NCBI RefSeq assembly: GCF_001625695.1
Contig: NZ_AUXY01000013.1
Coordinates: forward strand, 85,386-149,385
Origin: Pseudoalteromonas luteoviolacea H33-S
GTDB lineage: Bacteria > Pseudomonadota > Gammaproteobacteria > Enterobacterales > Alteromonadaceae
Direction of reading: 5' to 3'
Length of the DNA stretch: 64,000 nucleotides
The first letter of the stretch is position 1. Each line of letters starts with the position of its first letter. Of the stretch, positions 1 to 8,480 are shown piece by piece. Below the pieces are notes generated by a model. The model saw only the letters and a program-made list of their open reading frames with translations, made no database searches and was not told the DNA's origin. Both the position numbers and the translations under genes were made by a program.

Positions 1-43
1 CCTGATCATGCGTGAAGACAATATCCTAGGTATTGTTGGCTAA
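1..43 (+). CDS. groES: GroES co-chaperonin, C-terminal end only
   Basis: Only the last 13 codons are inside the window, reading LIMREDNILGIVG and then TAA at 41-43. This matches the end of GroES, whose last beta strand normally has a LIM-x-E-x-x-I-L-x-I-V pattern. The reading frame enters from the left edge, 61 bases upstream of groEL, as in the usual groESL operon. GroES forms the heptameric lid of the GroEL chamber. The operon promoter lies outside the window. Confidence 0.85.
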   Translation, partial: LIMREDNILGIVG

Positions 44-92
44 GCAGTAGCTTGTAAGAAAAACACAGTAGCTTTTAACGAAAAGAATTTAG

Positions 93-1754
<1,662 letters not shown>

Positions 1755-1781
1755 TCATCCCCTAGCTCATAAGCTAATACG

Positions 1782-1817
1782 AAAAACCCAAGCAATTGCT
1801 TGGGTTTTTGCTTTTTT
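1782..1817. terminator. Bidirectional intrinsic terminator between groEL and the convergent regulator gene
   Basis: A perfect 12-bp stem (AAAAACCCAAGC / GCTTGGGTTTTT) with an AATT loop at 1782-1809, followed by GCTTTTTT. It begins 27 bases after the groEL stop. A-runs on one flank and T-runs on the other let it work for the convergent gene ending at 1830 too. Confidence 0.9.
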
Positions 1818-1829
1818 AAAGCGACTAAA

Positions 1830-3986
1830 TTATTGTTCCAGCGCCAATTCTGCGAGCTCTTTTTTAGCATTTATACGCAATGATACTAACGCCGTTGAAC
1901 CTCGCACATCGGTAAGGTAGTCGAGGGTTTTTGGCAAGTGTGAGAGCACTTCGAGTTTCTGGCTAGTCAGGTGATAGCGCCAAAATTGAAACTGTTCATT
2001 GATCCCATACAAGGTGTTATTTTCAACCACAAAGCGTTTATCACTGCCTTGGGCGATGAGGGAGTCGATTAAAGTATCTTCTATGGTGCCTGTTTGCCAA
2101 AACCTGTCGAGCTGATCGGTATAAATAACCTGTTTATTGTCACTGTACTGTGCCCAATTAACTGGTGCCTCTTGGAGAATCGTATAGGTTAATGCTCGTA
2201 AATCGAGTTTTGCAAATTGGATCAGCCCTGCCACACGGACATTGGCCAGTGCTGTTTGTTGTTCGCTATCCCAATCAAAAAGTTGTTCAATGGGCACGGG
2301 GAAAGCAAAGTGTTGAGTGCTGCGATCTAATGCAAGTTGGTACAACGTCTTCGCTGAATTAGCCATAAGGCTTTGGCCATCTTGGGACCAAACCAATCCC
2401 TCAATATAGCTGTCCATCGCAAAGTTTGAGAGCTGTTGACTGCTTTGTTCATCACTTATCCAAACCTGATCAATGCCAGAGCGCTGTGAGCGAAAAGCCA
2501 GCTTGTCACCATTTGGTTGAAATACTGCACTCCCTTCTGATGAAATCGAGCGCTCAATTATATCGAATTTTGCTTGAGGAAAAGTATTGTCTGTCTGTGC
2601 CGTAACCGTGGTTGGTTGGGCGAAGGAGAAAGAGGCGATATCTCGATCATAAAAGCCTTTGATCACTAGTATGCGGTCGCCGTCAGGGTGAAAATTTGGT
2701 GACCCCATTGGTTCGTCCAAAGGTAAGCTGACGTTTTCAATCTGCCCATCATAGGAGAGCGTGAATAACTGCCGTCCAGTGCTGAATACCAGTTTTTCAT
2801 CAAGCGGTGAGAAGCTGGGATAAATAAAGCGATATTGTGCGATTTCTGGCGGGTATTGAATGGCTGTTTTTGAACGCACTTGTCCTTGGGGTGAAACAAG
2901 TACGAGATGGTATTCGTTATTGGTATTAACTGTGGTCAGAGCGATCAGGTTTTCATTTTTGGAATACGCATAGGAAATAACGTTATCATCCTCTGAGCCA
3001 TATATTATCTGACTTTCTTTGCTATCTATTGCATAACGGATCAACTCCCACCTTGTATTATGTTGCTGCAATAACGCCAGACTACCGCCTTTCATCCAGT
3101 TAGGTGCACGCAGCCGAGAGTTTTTACACTCCATGAGGGTTGTAGGTTGTTGGGGGGATATCAGGGATTTGGCAAAGTCTAAACTCATTAGCTGGTAACA
3201 TAGCTTTTGTGTAATGGGCTGTCGACAATCTTGCTCTTGTACAAAGTATAGGGTTTTGCCATCTTCAGAGAAGGTATGTGTACCGTTTGACTTGAGCTGT
3301 TGTGTGAGCTGAAATTCGGCTTGAGTTTGCGTGTTTTTGGCCCAAATATTGTTGATACAAAGGCGGTCTTCATAGCGATGAAACACCACATAGTCGCCAT
3401 CAGGTGAATAGATCCCCGCATTTTCTCTATTATCAGTTGCGGTGAGTGCCGTGAGTTTGGTGATATTTAGAGTTTGTGGCTGTGGTTTGTATAGTAGTGC
3501 TAGAGCACCTATAGCAAGCAAACCTCCAACTGCAGCATATGTGAACTTGAATGTAGAGGCGCTGTTTTTATCATTCTGTGGAGTGTTTTGTTGCGGTGGT
3601 AAAGCGTGTTCTAGCTGTGCATCGCTTGATAATACCGTGTTAGAGAGGGACGCTGCTTTGGTTTTGTTGTTATCCCACTGAACGTTTGCCTCTAAGCTGT
3701 AGCCTTGCTTAGCATGAGTTTTGATGAATCCTTGTGCTTTACCATCATCACCAAATGCTTTTCTAAGCTGTGCAATGCTGCGTTGCAGGGTATTGGGAGA
3801 TACGATCACGTCCGGCCAGACTGCGTCAAGTAAAGTGTCTTGGCTTAATACCTCACCTTGATGCCTTGCCAATACAGTAAGGACAGCCAGCGCCTTAGGT
3901 GCCAGCGTTTGGGTGTGATCTTGATAGGTGATCTGATTTCGAGATACATCAATATAAAAGTCGTCAACCCAATACTGTTGCTGCAT
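1830..3986 (-). CDS. Membrane-anchored winged-helix regulator with TolB-like periplasmic half (CadC/ToxR type)
   Basis: Residues about 5-100 are a Trans_reg_C winged-helix DNA-binding domain of the OmpR/CadC kind, with LAPKALAVLTVLARHQGEV, the DAVWPDVIVSPNTLQRSIAQLRK recognition region and a KTHAKQGYSL wing. A low-complexity linker leads to one transmembrane helix at about 149-166. The remaining 550 residues should be periplasmic and contain repeated strand motifs such as YSPDGDYVVFHR, FSPLDEKLVFSTG, FHPDGDRILVIKG and FQPNGDKLAFRSQ, typical of TolB/PD40 beta-propeller blades. This suggests a one-component sensor that detects a periplasmic ligand and binds DNA directly from the membrane. It is divergent from an esterase/serine hydrolase pair, which are plausible targets. 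The ligand is unknown. Confidence 0.85.
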   Translation of the reverse strand: MQQQYWVDDFYIDVSRNQITYQDHTQTLAPKALAVLTVLARHQGEVLSQDTLLDAVWPDVIVSPNTLQRSIAQLRKAFGDDGKAQGFIKTHAKQGYSLEANVQWDNNKTKAASLSNTVLSSDAQLEHALPPQQNTPQNDKNSASTFKFTYAAVGGLLAIGALALLYKPQPQTLNITKLTALTATDNRENAGIYSPDGDYVVFHRYEDRLCINNIWAKNTQTQAEFQLTQQLKSNGTHTFSEDGKTLYFVQEQDCRQPITQKLCYQLMSLDFAKSLISPQQPTTLMECKNSRLRAPNWMKGGSLALLQQHNTRWELIRYAIDSKESQIIYGSEDDNVISYAYSKNENLIALTTVNTNNEYHLVLVSPQGQVRSKTAIQYPPEIAQYRFIYPSFSPLDEKLVFSTGRQLFTLSYDGQIENVSLPLDEPMGSPNFHPDGDRILVIKGFYDRDIASFSFAQPTTVTAQTDNTFPQAKFDIIERSISSEGSAVFQPNGDKLAFRSQRSGIDQVWISDEQSSQQLSNFAMDSYIEGLVWSQDGQSLMANSAKTLYQLALDRSTQHFAFPVPIEQLFDWDSEQQTALANVRVAGLIQFAKLDLRALTYTILQEAPVNWAQYSDNKQVIYTDQLDRFWQTGTIEDTLIDSLIAQGSDKRFVVENNTLYGINEQFQFWRYHLTSQKLEVLSHLPKTLDYLTDVRGSTALVSLRINAKKELAELALEQ

Positions 3987-4125
3987 GATTTATCCTACTC
4001 AGGTTTATCAAAGGGAAAATGCTTGAATACACAGTTAATCAAATAAACATACCGATTTGTCTTTTGAAGTTCAAACATAACACCATGAAAAAAATACTAA
4101 TTAATTTTCCATTAGGATATCTATA

Positions 4126-4146
4126 AGACGTCAGCGAGACGTCAGC
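4126..4146. promoter_or_regulatory. Two direct repeats AGACGTCAGC, 11 bp apart
   Basis: AGACGTCAGC occurs at 4126-4135 and again at 4137-4146, so the copies lie on the same face of the helix. Each contains the palindrome GACGTC. The position is between the divergent membrane regulator (start 3986) and the esterase (start 4239). OmpR/CadC/ToxR-type winged-helix proteins usually bind tandem direct repeats one helical turn apart. Assignment to that regulator is inference. Confidence 0.5.
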
Positions 4147-4238
4147 AATACCCCATGTAAATCATTTTCTGCTCGCTATGCTGAGGCTTAAATTCTGAAT
4201 ATGAACCAGCGCAGTTTGCGCAATTGAGGAAGAGAATG

Positions 4239-5066
4239 ATGAAAAACTATTTAATATTACTGCTTGCGTTTATCCCTTTTTTTAGCATACAGGCCACTGA
4301 ATTTGAGCCATACACCATGCCAAATACACAGGTGGTGCCCATTAAAAATCATCATCAACATGGGCAATATGAGTTATTGATTAAGCTGCCTGATGAGTAT
4401 GATAAAGATCCCAAACGCCGTTTTCCGGTAATTTATTATACTGACGCAGTGTGGCATATAGATTTCTTAACATCTGCTACGCGGTTTTTGATGGAAGACG
4501 CGATCTTAGTGGGTATTTCGTGGCAAAAAGACATAGATAAAGCAACTAAGGCCGAAGCTGTTGAATATGCTAGCCGTTTCCGTGATTACACTGCGGTTTC
4601 TTCTAAAGATAAAGTGCGTCAAAGCAAATATCAATTTGGTCAGGCAAAGCTGCACCTTGCCTTTATTCGCGATGAGGTGATCCCCACGGTTGAGAAACTA
4701 TATCGCACATTACCACAACAGCGCACCTACTTTGGTTATTCACTGGGTGGCCAATTTGGGGTGTACGCTTTAGCGGCACAACCGGACACTTTTAATCACT
4801 ATATATTAGGGAGCCCGGCTTTAGGTGGTAGCGTGGACTATTTAAGCGAATTGCTGAGTAAACAGAAACAGCTTAAAGCAAATGTATTTATCTCATATGG
4901 CGATCAAGAAGCCCGTCTTAAAACACATGTTGATGCTCTGCTTTCTAAATTAAATGCACACAAGCAAAGTCATTTATCTCTAACACATGAAGTGATGGAA
5001 GGAGATCACGCACAAGCGGTGGCCATGACGGTAGCGAGAGGTATTTCATGGTTATCAAATCTATAA
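4239..5066 (+). CDS. Secreted alpha/beta-hydrolase, putative esterase (IroE/Fes-like esterase family)
   Basis: A 275-residue exported hydrolase. The N-terminus MKNYLILLLAFIPFFSIQA is a signal peptide with probable cleavage after QA. The nucleophile elbow GYSLGG puts the catalytic serine at about residue 168; EGDHAQAV near the C-terminus supplies a candidate histidine and YGDQEARL a candidate acid. The RRFPVIYYTD stretch is typical of the putative esterase family that includes siderophore and feruloyl esterases. The ATG at 4239 is chosen because AGGAAG (4227-4232) lies 6 bases upstream; 4236 ATG and 4224 TTG are alternatives. It probably forms an operon with the serine hydrolase 46 bases downstream. 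The substrate cannot be read from the sequence. Confidence 0.75.
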   Translation: MKNYLILLLAFIPFFSIQATEFEPYTMPNTQVVPIKNHHQHGQYELLIKLPDEYDKDPKRRFPVIYYTDAVWHIDFLTSATRFLMEDAILVGISWQKDIDKATKAEAVEYASRFRDYTAVSSKDKVRQSKYQFGQAKLHLAFIRDEVIPTVEKLYRTLPQQRTYFGYSLGGQFGVYALAAQPDTFNHYILGSPALGGSVDYLSELLSKQKQLKANVFISYGDQEARLKTHVDALLSKLNAHKQSHLSLTHEVMEGDHAQAVAMTVARGISWLSNL

Positions 5067-5112
5067 AAAGTTGTTTGTGTATTGAAATAAATTGAGTGTG
5101 AGGGAGAGTCCG

Positions 5113-6342
5113 ATGACATTACTTGTTAATAAACTGACTAATAAATGGTTGATCATATTGAGTGGTATTTTTGTTTTGGCTGTGACAATTGTGTCGGCTT
5201 CGGCTAGTACGTCAGAAACACTGAGGGCCGAGGCAAAAGATCAGGTGCTGCCACGTTCAGAGTTATCTCAACCTGAGGTACCTTATATTAGTTATGCACC
5301 AGAGAAGTTAAATGATGGTATTCAAGTTGCTAAATTTGATAGCACCAATGCTAATAAAGCCAAGCTCAATGAATTTGTGAAGGACATAAACACGCAAAAG
5401 TTTGGCAAATACGATAGTTTGCTGGTCGTTCAGGGAGATAAACTGATTTTTGAGTCTTATTACTTACAGGGACGAGTTGATAAACTTCATCGCCAAGCGT
5501 CTGTTACTAAAGCAATACTGAGCTTAGCTCTGGGCCGGGCTATTGCCCTTGGTCATTTAACAATGGCGGATTTGGACAAACCCATTGTAACGTTTTTCAA
5601 TGACTTGAATTCGGAACAGTTCTCACCAGGGGCTAAGCGCATTACTTTGCATCAAGCTTTAACGATGCAATCAGGGTTACGCATTAAACGCGAATTATAT
5701 GCGGCGTTAAGCACAAAGATCGGGGGGGAAAGCACTCATACTCAGTTGCAAGCGTTGTTGTCATCGTCATTACCAATTGAACCCTCAAAGCAAATTTTTA
5801 ATTATCAAAGCGAAGATCCTGCACTTGTAATGCTTGTGCTCAATAAGGTGGTGCCCGGTGGTGCGAAAGCATTTATCGAACAGGCACTTTTTAGCAAATT
5901 AGGGGTTGTCAATTACCAATGGCATGAAGGAGACGGCGGTTTGCCTATCGGTGCATATGGTTCAGCGTTGACATCAAGGGATATGGTTAAGCTCGGTTTG
6001 TTAGTTAAATCTGGCGGACAGTGGCTGGGGGAGCAATTGATCCCCAAAAAGTATTTGGCTAAAGCAACCAACAAAATAGTGGCATTTAATGAAAGCGATA
6101 TCTTCTTTACTGGGGATAAAGTTAAGCTGCCAAGTTATGGCTATTACTGGTGGCAAGCCGAAATGCTGATTGGTGATAAGCGTTATCTTACTCGCTCTGC
6201 ACAGGGTGGAGGAGGTCAATATATTGTTTTGATAGATGATTTAGATTTAATGATAGTGACAACTGGGCATGAAGAGGAAGAGCAAACTATGAAAATGATT
6301 GCGATGCACCTTTTAGCTGTATTTCAATCAGAAAATATTTAG
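5113..6342 (+). CDS. Serine hydrolase of the beta-lactamase (class C / esterase EstB) family
   Basis: A 409-residue protein with an N-terminal membrane/signal segment (WLIILSGIFVLAVTIVSASA). The active-site motif SxxK is SVTK with serine at about residue 130. The second motif is Y-Q-S at about 231, rather than the Y-A-N of true AmpC enzymes. The third motif region is AQGGGGQY instead of KTG. YxS plus a glycine-rich third motif is more like 6-aminohexanoate-dimer hydrolases and EstB-type esterases than antibiotic-hydrolysing enzymes. AGGGAGAG at 5100-5107 supports the ATG at 5113; a TTG at 5092 is in frame but less likely. It is likely cotranscribed with the preceding esterase. Substrate unknown; I would not call it a resistance gene. 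Confidence 0.8.
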   Translation: MTLLVNKLTNKWLIILSGIFVLAVTIVSASASTSETLRAEAKDQVLPRSELSQPEVPYISYAPEKLNDGIQVAKFDSTNANKAKLNEFVKDINTQKFGKYDSLLVVQGDKLIFESYYLQGRVDKLHRQASVTKAILSLALGRAIALGHLTMADLDKPIVTFFNDLNSEQFSPGAKRITLHQALTMQSGLRIKRELYAALSTKIGGESTHTQLQALLSSSLPIEPSKQIFNYQSEDPALVMLVLNKVVPGGAKAFIEQALFSKLGVVNYQWHEGDGGLPIGAYGSALTSRDMVKLGLLVKSGGQWLGEQLIPKKYLAKATNKIVAFNESDIFFTGDKVKLPSYGYYWWQAEMLIGDKRYLTRSAQGGGGQYIVLIDDLDLMIVTTGHEEEEQTMKMIAMHLLAVFQSENI

Positions 6343-6531
6343 AAGAAATGCATTGTTTTTATTAATTTTATTAAGAGTCATTTTTTAAATGGTTTTTTGT
6401 CTAATTTGTTATTTTGAAAGGTTATTTTTTATTTAGGAAAGTTTGTGTTTTTTATAAGGTCTATTTAGTTGTGGTTTGTTTTTTAAATGGGTAATTTTAA
6501 ATTGGACATTATAAAAAATAGGAATAAGAAA
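6343..6531. other. AT-rich spacer before the small-peptide cluster
   Basis: This stretch is strongly AT-rich with T-runs and no credible coding frame. It marks the left edge of the low-GC accessory patch that runs to about 8480. It should hold the promoter of the first peptide gene, but I cannot pick a convincing -35/-10 pair. Confidence 0.5.
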
Positions 6532-6750
6532 ATGAATATTAAACTAAAGACAACAAAGCTTAAGTCATTAACTAAAAACCATAACTCAATCAGTAAAGGT
6601 ATGACCCCGCATATAGCTGGCGGTAGCAGTCGTCCAGGTGGCGGTGGTACTTATGAGCCAACGCAGCCTACGAATTGTGAAATTGATTTATGCCACACTG
6701 CTCCAGAGCCGGGTATGGCATGTAATATTACAGGTACTTCACCTTATTAA
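6532..6750 (+). CDS. Small Cys-rich peptide with GG-type leader (copy A), putative RiPP precursor
   Basis: A 72-residue peptide beginning MNIKLKTTKLKSLTKN at the ATG preceded by AGGAATAAG (6520-6528). The first 31 residues form a basic leader ending TPHIAGG, resembling double-glycine leaders of exported, modified peptides. The following core SSRPGGGG... holds three cysteines (NCEIDLC, MAC) and several Ser/Thr, and ends near ACNITGT. The leader closely matches the genes at 7444 and 7960 and, more loosely, those at 39167 and 39608. The C-terminal C-x-(I/V)-(T)-G-T motif is shared with the 7444 and 7960 copies. Function is unknown. Class I lanthipeptide-like precursor is a possibility, but no LanB/LanC, rSAM enzyme or peptidase-transporter is present in the window. 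Confidence 0.7.
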   Translation: MNIKLKTTKLKSLTKNHNSISKGMTPHIAGGSSRPGGGGTYEPTQPTNCEIDLCHTAPEPGMACNITGTSPY

Positions 6751-6761
6751 TAAACCTATTA

Positions 6762-6782
6762 GTGAGCAACTTGTTTGCTCAC
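6762..6782 (+). terminator. Hairpin after peptide gene A
   Basis: Perfect 8-bp stem GTGAGCAA / TTGCTCAC with a CTTGT loop, starting 12 bases after the stop codon. No clean U-tract follows, so it may be a transcript-end stabiliser rather than a classical terminator. Confidence 0.5.
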
Positions 6783-7198
6783 TGGCTATATCATTTATAG
6801 CTCGGTACTATCTGGGCTATAATTTTTGTCCTTCTATTACTGTTTTATATTTAATTTTCTTGTTAAGTATTTATTTAAAAACTCTCATTATTAATCCATT
6901 CTTCTACTTTTTTATCATTTTTATATTTAAAGATATTTTTTAGGTTGGATTTTTATTTGGTGGTTCCTAGTAATTGTAAAGTGTTTTTGTGATTTAATGC
7001 TTCTTTTTAATATTGATTCCTTTTCAATTTTTAAATTTATTTTTCTATTTTTCTATTTTTCTATTTTTTTATTCATAAGTGTATGTGCTTAATGTTAATT
7101 TTTTTCCCCATTTTATTCGTTGTTTTTGAGCTGTTGATTTTTGGTCTTTTTCTGGGTACGTTAATTTAGTTCTATAAAAAGGAACGGGCATATATAAG
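6783..7198. other. AT-rich non-coding spacer with a short tandem repeat
   Basis: About 400 bases of very AT-rich DNA without a plausible gene. It includes CTATTTTT repeated three times head to tail at 7045-7068 and long T-runs around it. I see no other structure; it separates peptide gene A from the decayed copy B. Confidence 0.6.
7045..7068. repeat. 8-bp tandem repeat (CTATTTTT) x3
   Basis: Three adjacent copies with cytosines at 7045, 7053 and 7061. It looks like a simple-sequence repeat in AT-rich DNA; no regulatory role can be inferred. Confidence 0.8.
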
Positions 7199-7321
7199 TC
7201 AGGAATAACAAAATTGAAGTCGTTAAATAAAAATAGTCATTCAATAGAGTAAAAAGTGACGCCAATGATTGCTGGCGGTTGAAGCTATGTTAGTTACAGG
7301 TGTTTGCCTGATACAGCTGCA
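7199..7321 (+). pseudogene. Decayed copy of the small Cys-rich peptide gene (copy B)
   Basis: From 7211 the frame reads KLKSLNKNSHSIE, stop (TAA 7250), KVTPMIAGG, stop (TGA 7280), SYVSYRCLPDTAA, after which similarity ends near 7321. This matches the intact gene at 7444 almost residue for residue (KLKSLTKNSNSI..TPNIAGGSSYVTYRCLPDTAA). The AGGAATAAC ribosome-binding stretch is kept at 7201-7209, but about 26 bases carrying the start codon and first codons are missing compared with that copy. It therefore has a lost start, two in-frame stops and a lost 3' end. It shows that the family expanded by local duplication and then lost members. Confidence 0.8.
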
Positions 7322-7443
7322 ATATGGCACCTAACCAATATTAATTTTGTGACATGACAAGCGCAGGCTTTACTACACTTGCGAAATTTACGATGACAGT
7401 GAAGCGACTATATAAATTTTTACTGAGAAGAAGGAATAACACT

Positions 7444-7653
7444 ATGAATATGAAGATAAAAAAAACCAAATTAAAATCACTTACCAAAAACAGTAACTCA
7501 ATTGCGGATAATATGACGCCAAATATTGCTGGCGGTAGTAGCTATGTAACTTATAGATGTTTGCCTGATACAGCTGCATGCAATAACGATTCAACGGACT
7601 GTCACACTTTTCCTGAAAATGGACAATTTTGTGTGATTACAGGAACTGCTTAA
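7444..7653 (+). CDS. Small Cys-rich peptide with GG-type leader (copy C), putative RiPP precursor
   Basis: A 69-residue peptide starting MNMKIKKTKLKSLTKN. The ATG at 7444 follows AAGGAATAAC (7431-7440) and aligns with the start of copy A; an upstream in-frame ATG at 7354 would add an unrelated extension. The leader ends TPNIAGG at residues 25-31. The core holds four cysteines (YRC, AAC, DCH, FC) and ends FCVITGTA, sharing CH(T).P..G..C.ITGT with copy A. Inferred to be an exported or modified peptide precursor. No known bacteriocin family is recognised and no processing gene is nearby. Confidence 0.7.
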   Translation: MNMKIKKTKLKSLTKNSNSIADNMTPNIAGGSSYVTYRCLPDTAACNNDSTDCHTFPENGQFCVITGTA

Positions 7654-7727
7654 ACTACAGACACGATACACGATTACGCTTGTAGATATAAAACACAAGA
7701 TATTGAAATTTTGACTTCAATTTTGTT

Positions 7728-7754
7728 GGCAGTAGCGTTGTATTTGCTGCTGCC
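7728..7754 (+). terminator. Hairpin downstream of peptide gene C
   Basis: GGCAGTAGC pairs with GCTGCTGCC (9 bp, one G-U) around a 9-base loop. It lies 75 bases after the stop, with no strong U-tract. Terminator function is tentative. Confidence 0.35.
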
Positions 7755-7959
7755 ACTTATAGCGTTTTCGCATTAGATTTTTTACTTGAGTTATTCTTCG
7801 TTTTTTAATATGGCGTTTTTATTTCTTAGAACTGGCTCAATCAATTATTTTTAGTTACATTTAATTTTAATAAGAATAATGTTTTTAATTATTGTACTGT
7901 TTTAAACGGTGTTTTTTTTGGTTAATTTTATGATTTAAAAGGGAATAAAAATTAATGTT
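7755..7959. other. AT-rich spacer between peptide genes C and D
   Basis: Together with the preceding 74 bases this forms a gene-free gap of about 306 bases. It is AT-rich with T-runs and no credible coding frame. It presumably carries a promoter for gene D, but none can be assigned. Confidence 0.5.
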
Positions 7960-8148
7960 ATGCTAAAAAAACCAAAACTAAAATCGTTGATTGAAAATAG
8001 TCAATCAATTGCACAAGATGTAACGCCAAAAGTCGCTGGCGGTGGTTTTTACGATTACGATACGTTTGGCTGTAATACTGCTAGACATACAGTAGACAGG
8101 TGCGTTGTCACAGGCACAGATCATCAAACAGGCAGCCAAACTTGCTAA
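7960..8148 (+). CDS. Small Cys-rich peptide with GG-type leader (copy D), putative RiPP precursor
   Basis: A 62-residue peptide starting MLKKPKLKSLIENSQSIAQ. The leader ends VTPKVAGGG and the core carries three cysteines, including RCVVTGT, the same C-x-(I/V)-T-G-T element as copies A and C. The N-terminus is shorter than in A and C. The ribosome-binding stretch AAGGGAAT (about 7938-7946) sits 13-14 bases from this ATG, longer than ideal. Another ATG at 7955 has better spacing but hits a stop after three codons. One base lost between the two ATGs would explain this. The peptide is probably still translated, perhaps weakly. Confidence 0.62.
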   Translation: MLKKPKLKSLIENSQSIAQDVTPKVAGGGFYDYDTFGCNTARHTVDRCVVTGTDHQTGSQTC

Positions 8149-8171
8149 TTTAATTGTTTAGCAGTTTGACC

Positions 8172-8196
8172 GAGCAACATATGGTCTATGTTGCTC
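8172..8196 (+). terminator. Hairpin after peptide gene D
   Basis: Perfect 10-bp stem GAGCAACATA / TATGTTGCTC with a 5-base loop, 24 bases after the stop of gene D. No U-tract follows. Confidence 0.5.
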
Positions 8197-8480
8197 TGCA
8201 AGCAAGGTCATAGCTTCTTATTTACCCCACTGTTTATACTAGTTACATCCAATCTTTATATGCTTTATCTCTCACTTTGTTCAATGTCTTTAAGCTGTTT
8301 TCAGTCATAAAGTAAACACTCAAACCTGTTGTGACAATTCCGCAGACAAAACTTGCAAGCTGATTGTTTTTTTACTAATCGTTAAAGAAGTCATGCAGTT
8401 TAGGCAACAAATGCCTTTTGACAGTCATCCAATAATAAAAACCCTTTGAGTTTAAAAATATAAGGGCTCGGAGACGTCAC
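8197..8480. other. Leader/promoter region of the cytochrome oxidase operon
   Basis: With the bases after gene D this is a 332-base gap without a gene. Composition returns toward the chromosomal average. The oxidase promoter should lie here. A TTGACA at 8418-8423 has no acceptable -10 at the right distance, so no promoter is called. Confidence 0.45.

Noticed and set aside
6638..6943. A 101-codon frame overlapping peptide gene A
   Set aside because: Its first half is the shifted frame of gene A and its second half is translated AT-rich spacer; no ribosome-binding site and no recognisable protein.
7045..7068. Short tandem repeats as a CRISPR or iteron array
   Set aside because: The unit is 8 bp without spacers, and there are no cas or replication genes nearby.
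8418..8423. TTGACA as the -35 of the cox operon
   Set aside because: No -10-like hexamer lies 16-18 bases downstream; the sequence there is ACCCTT.
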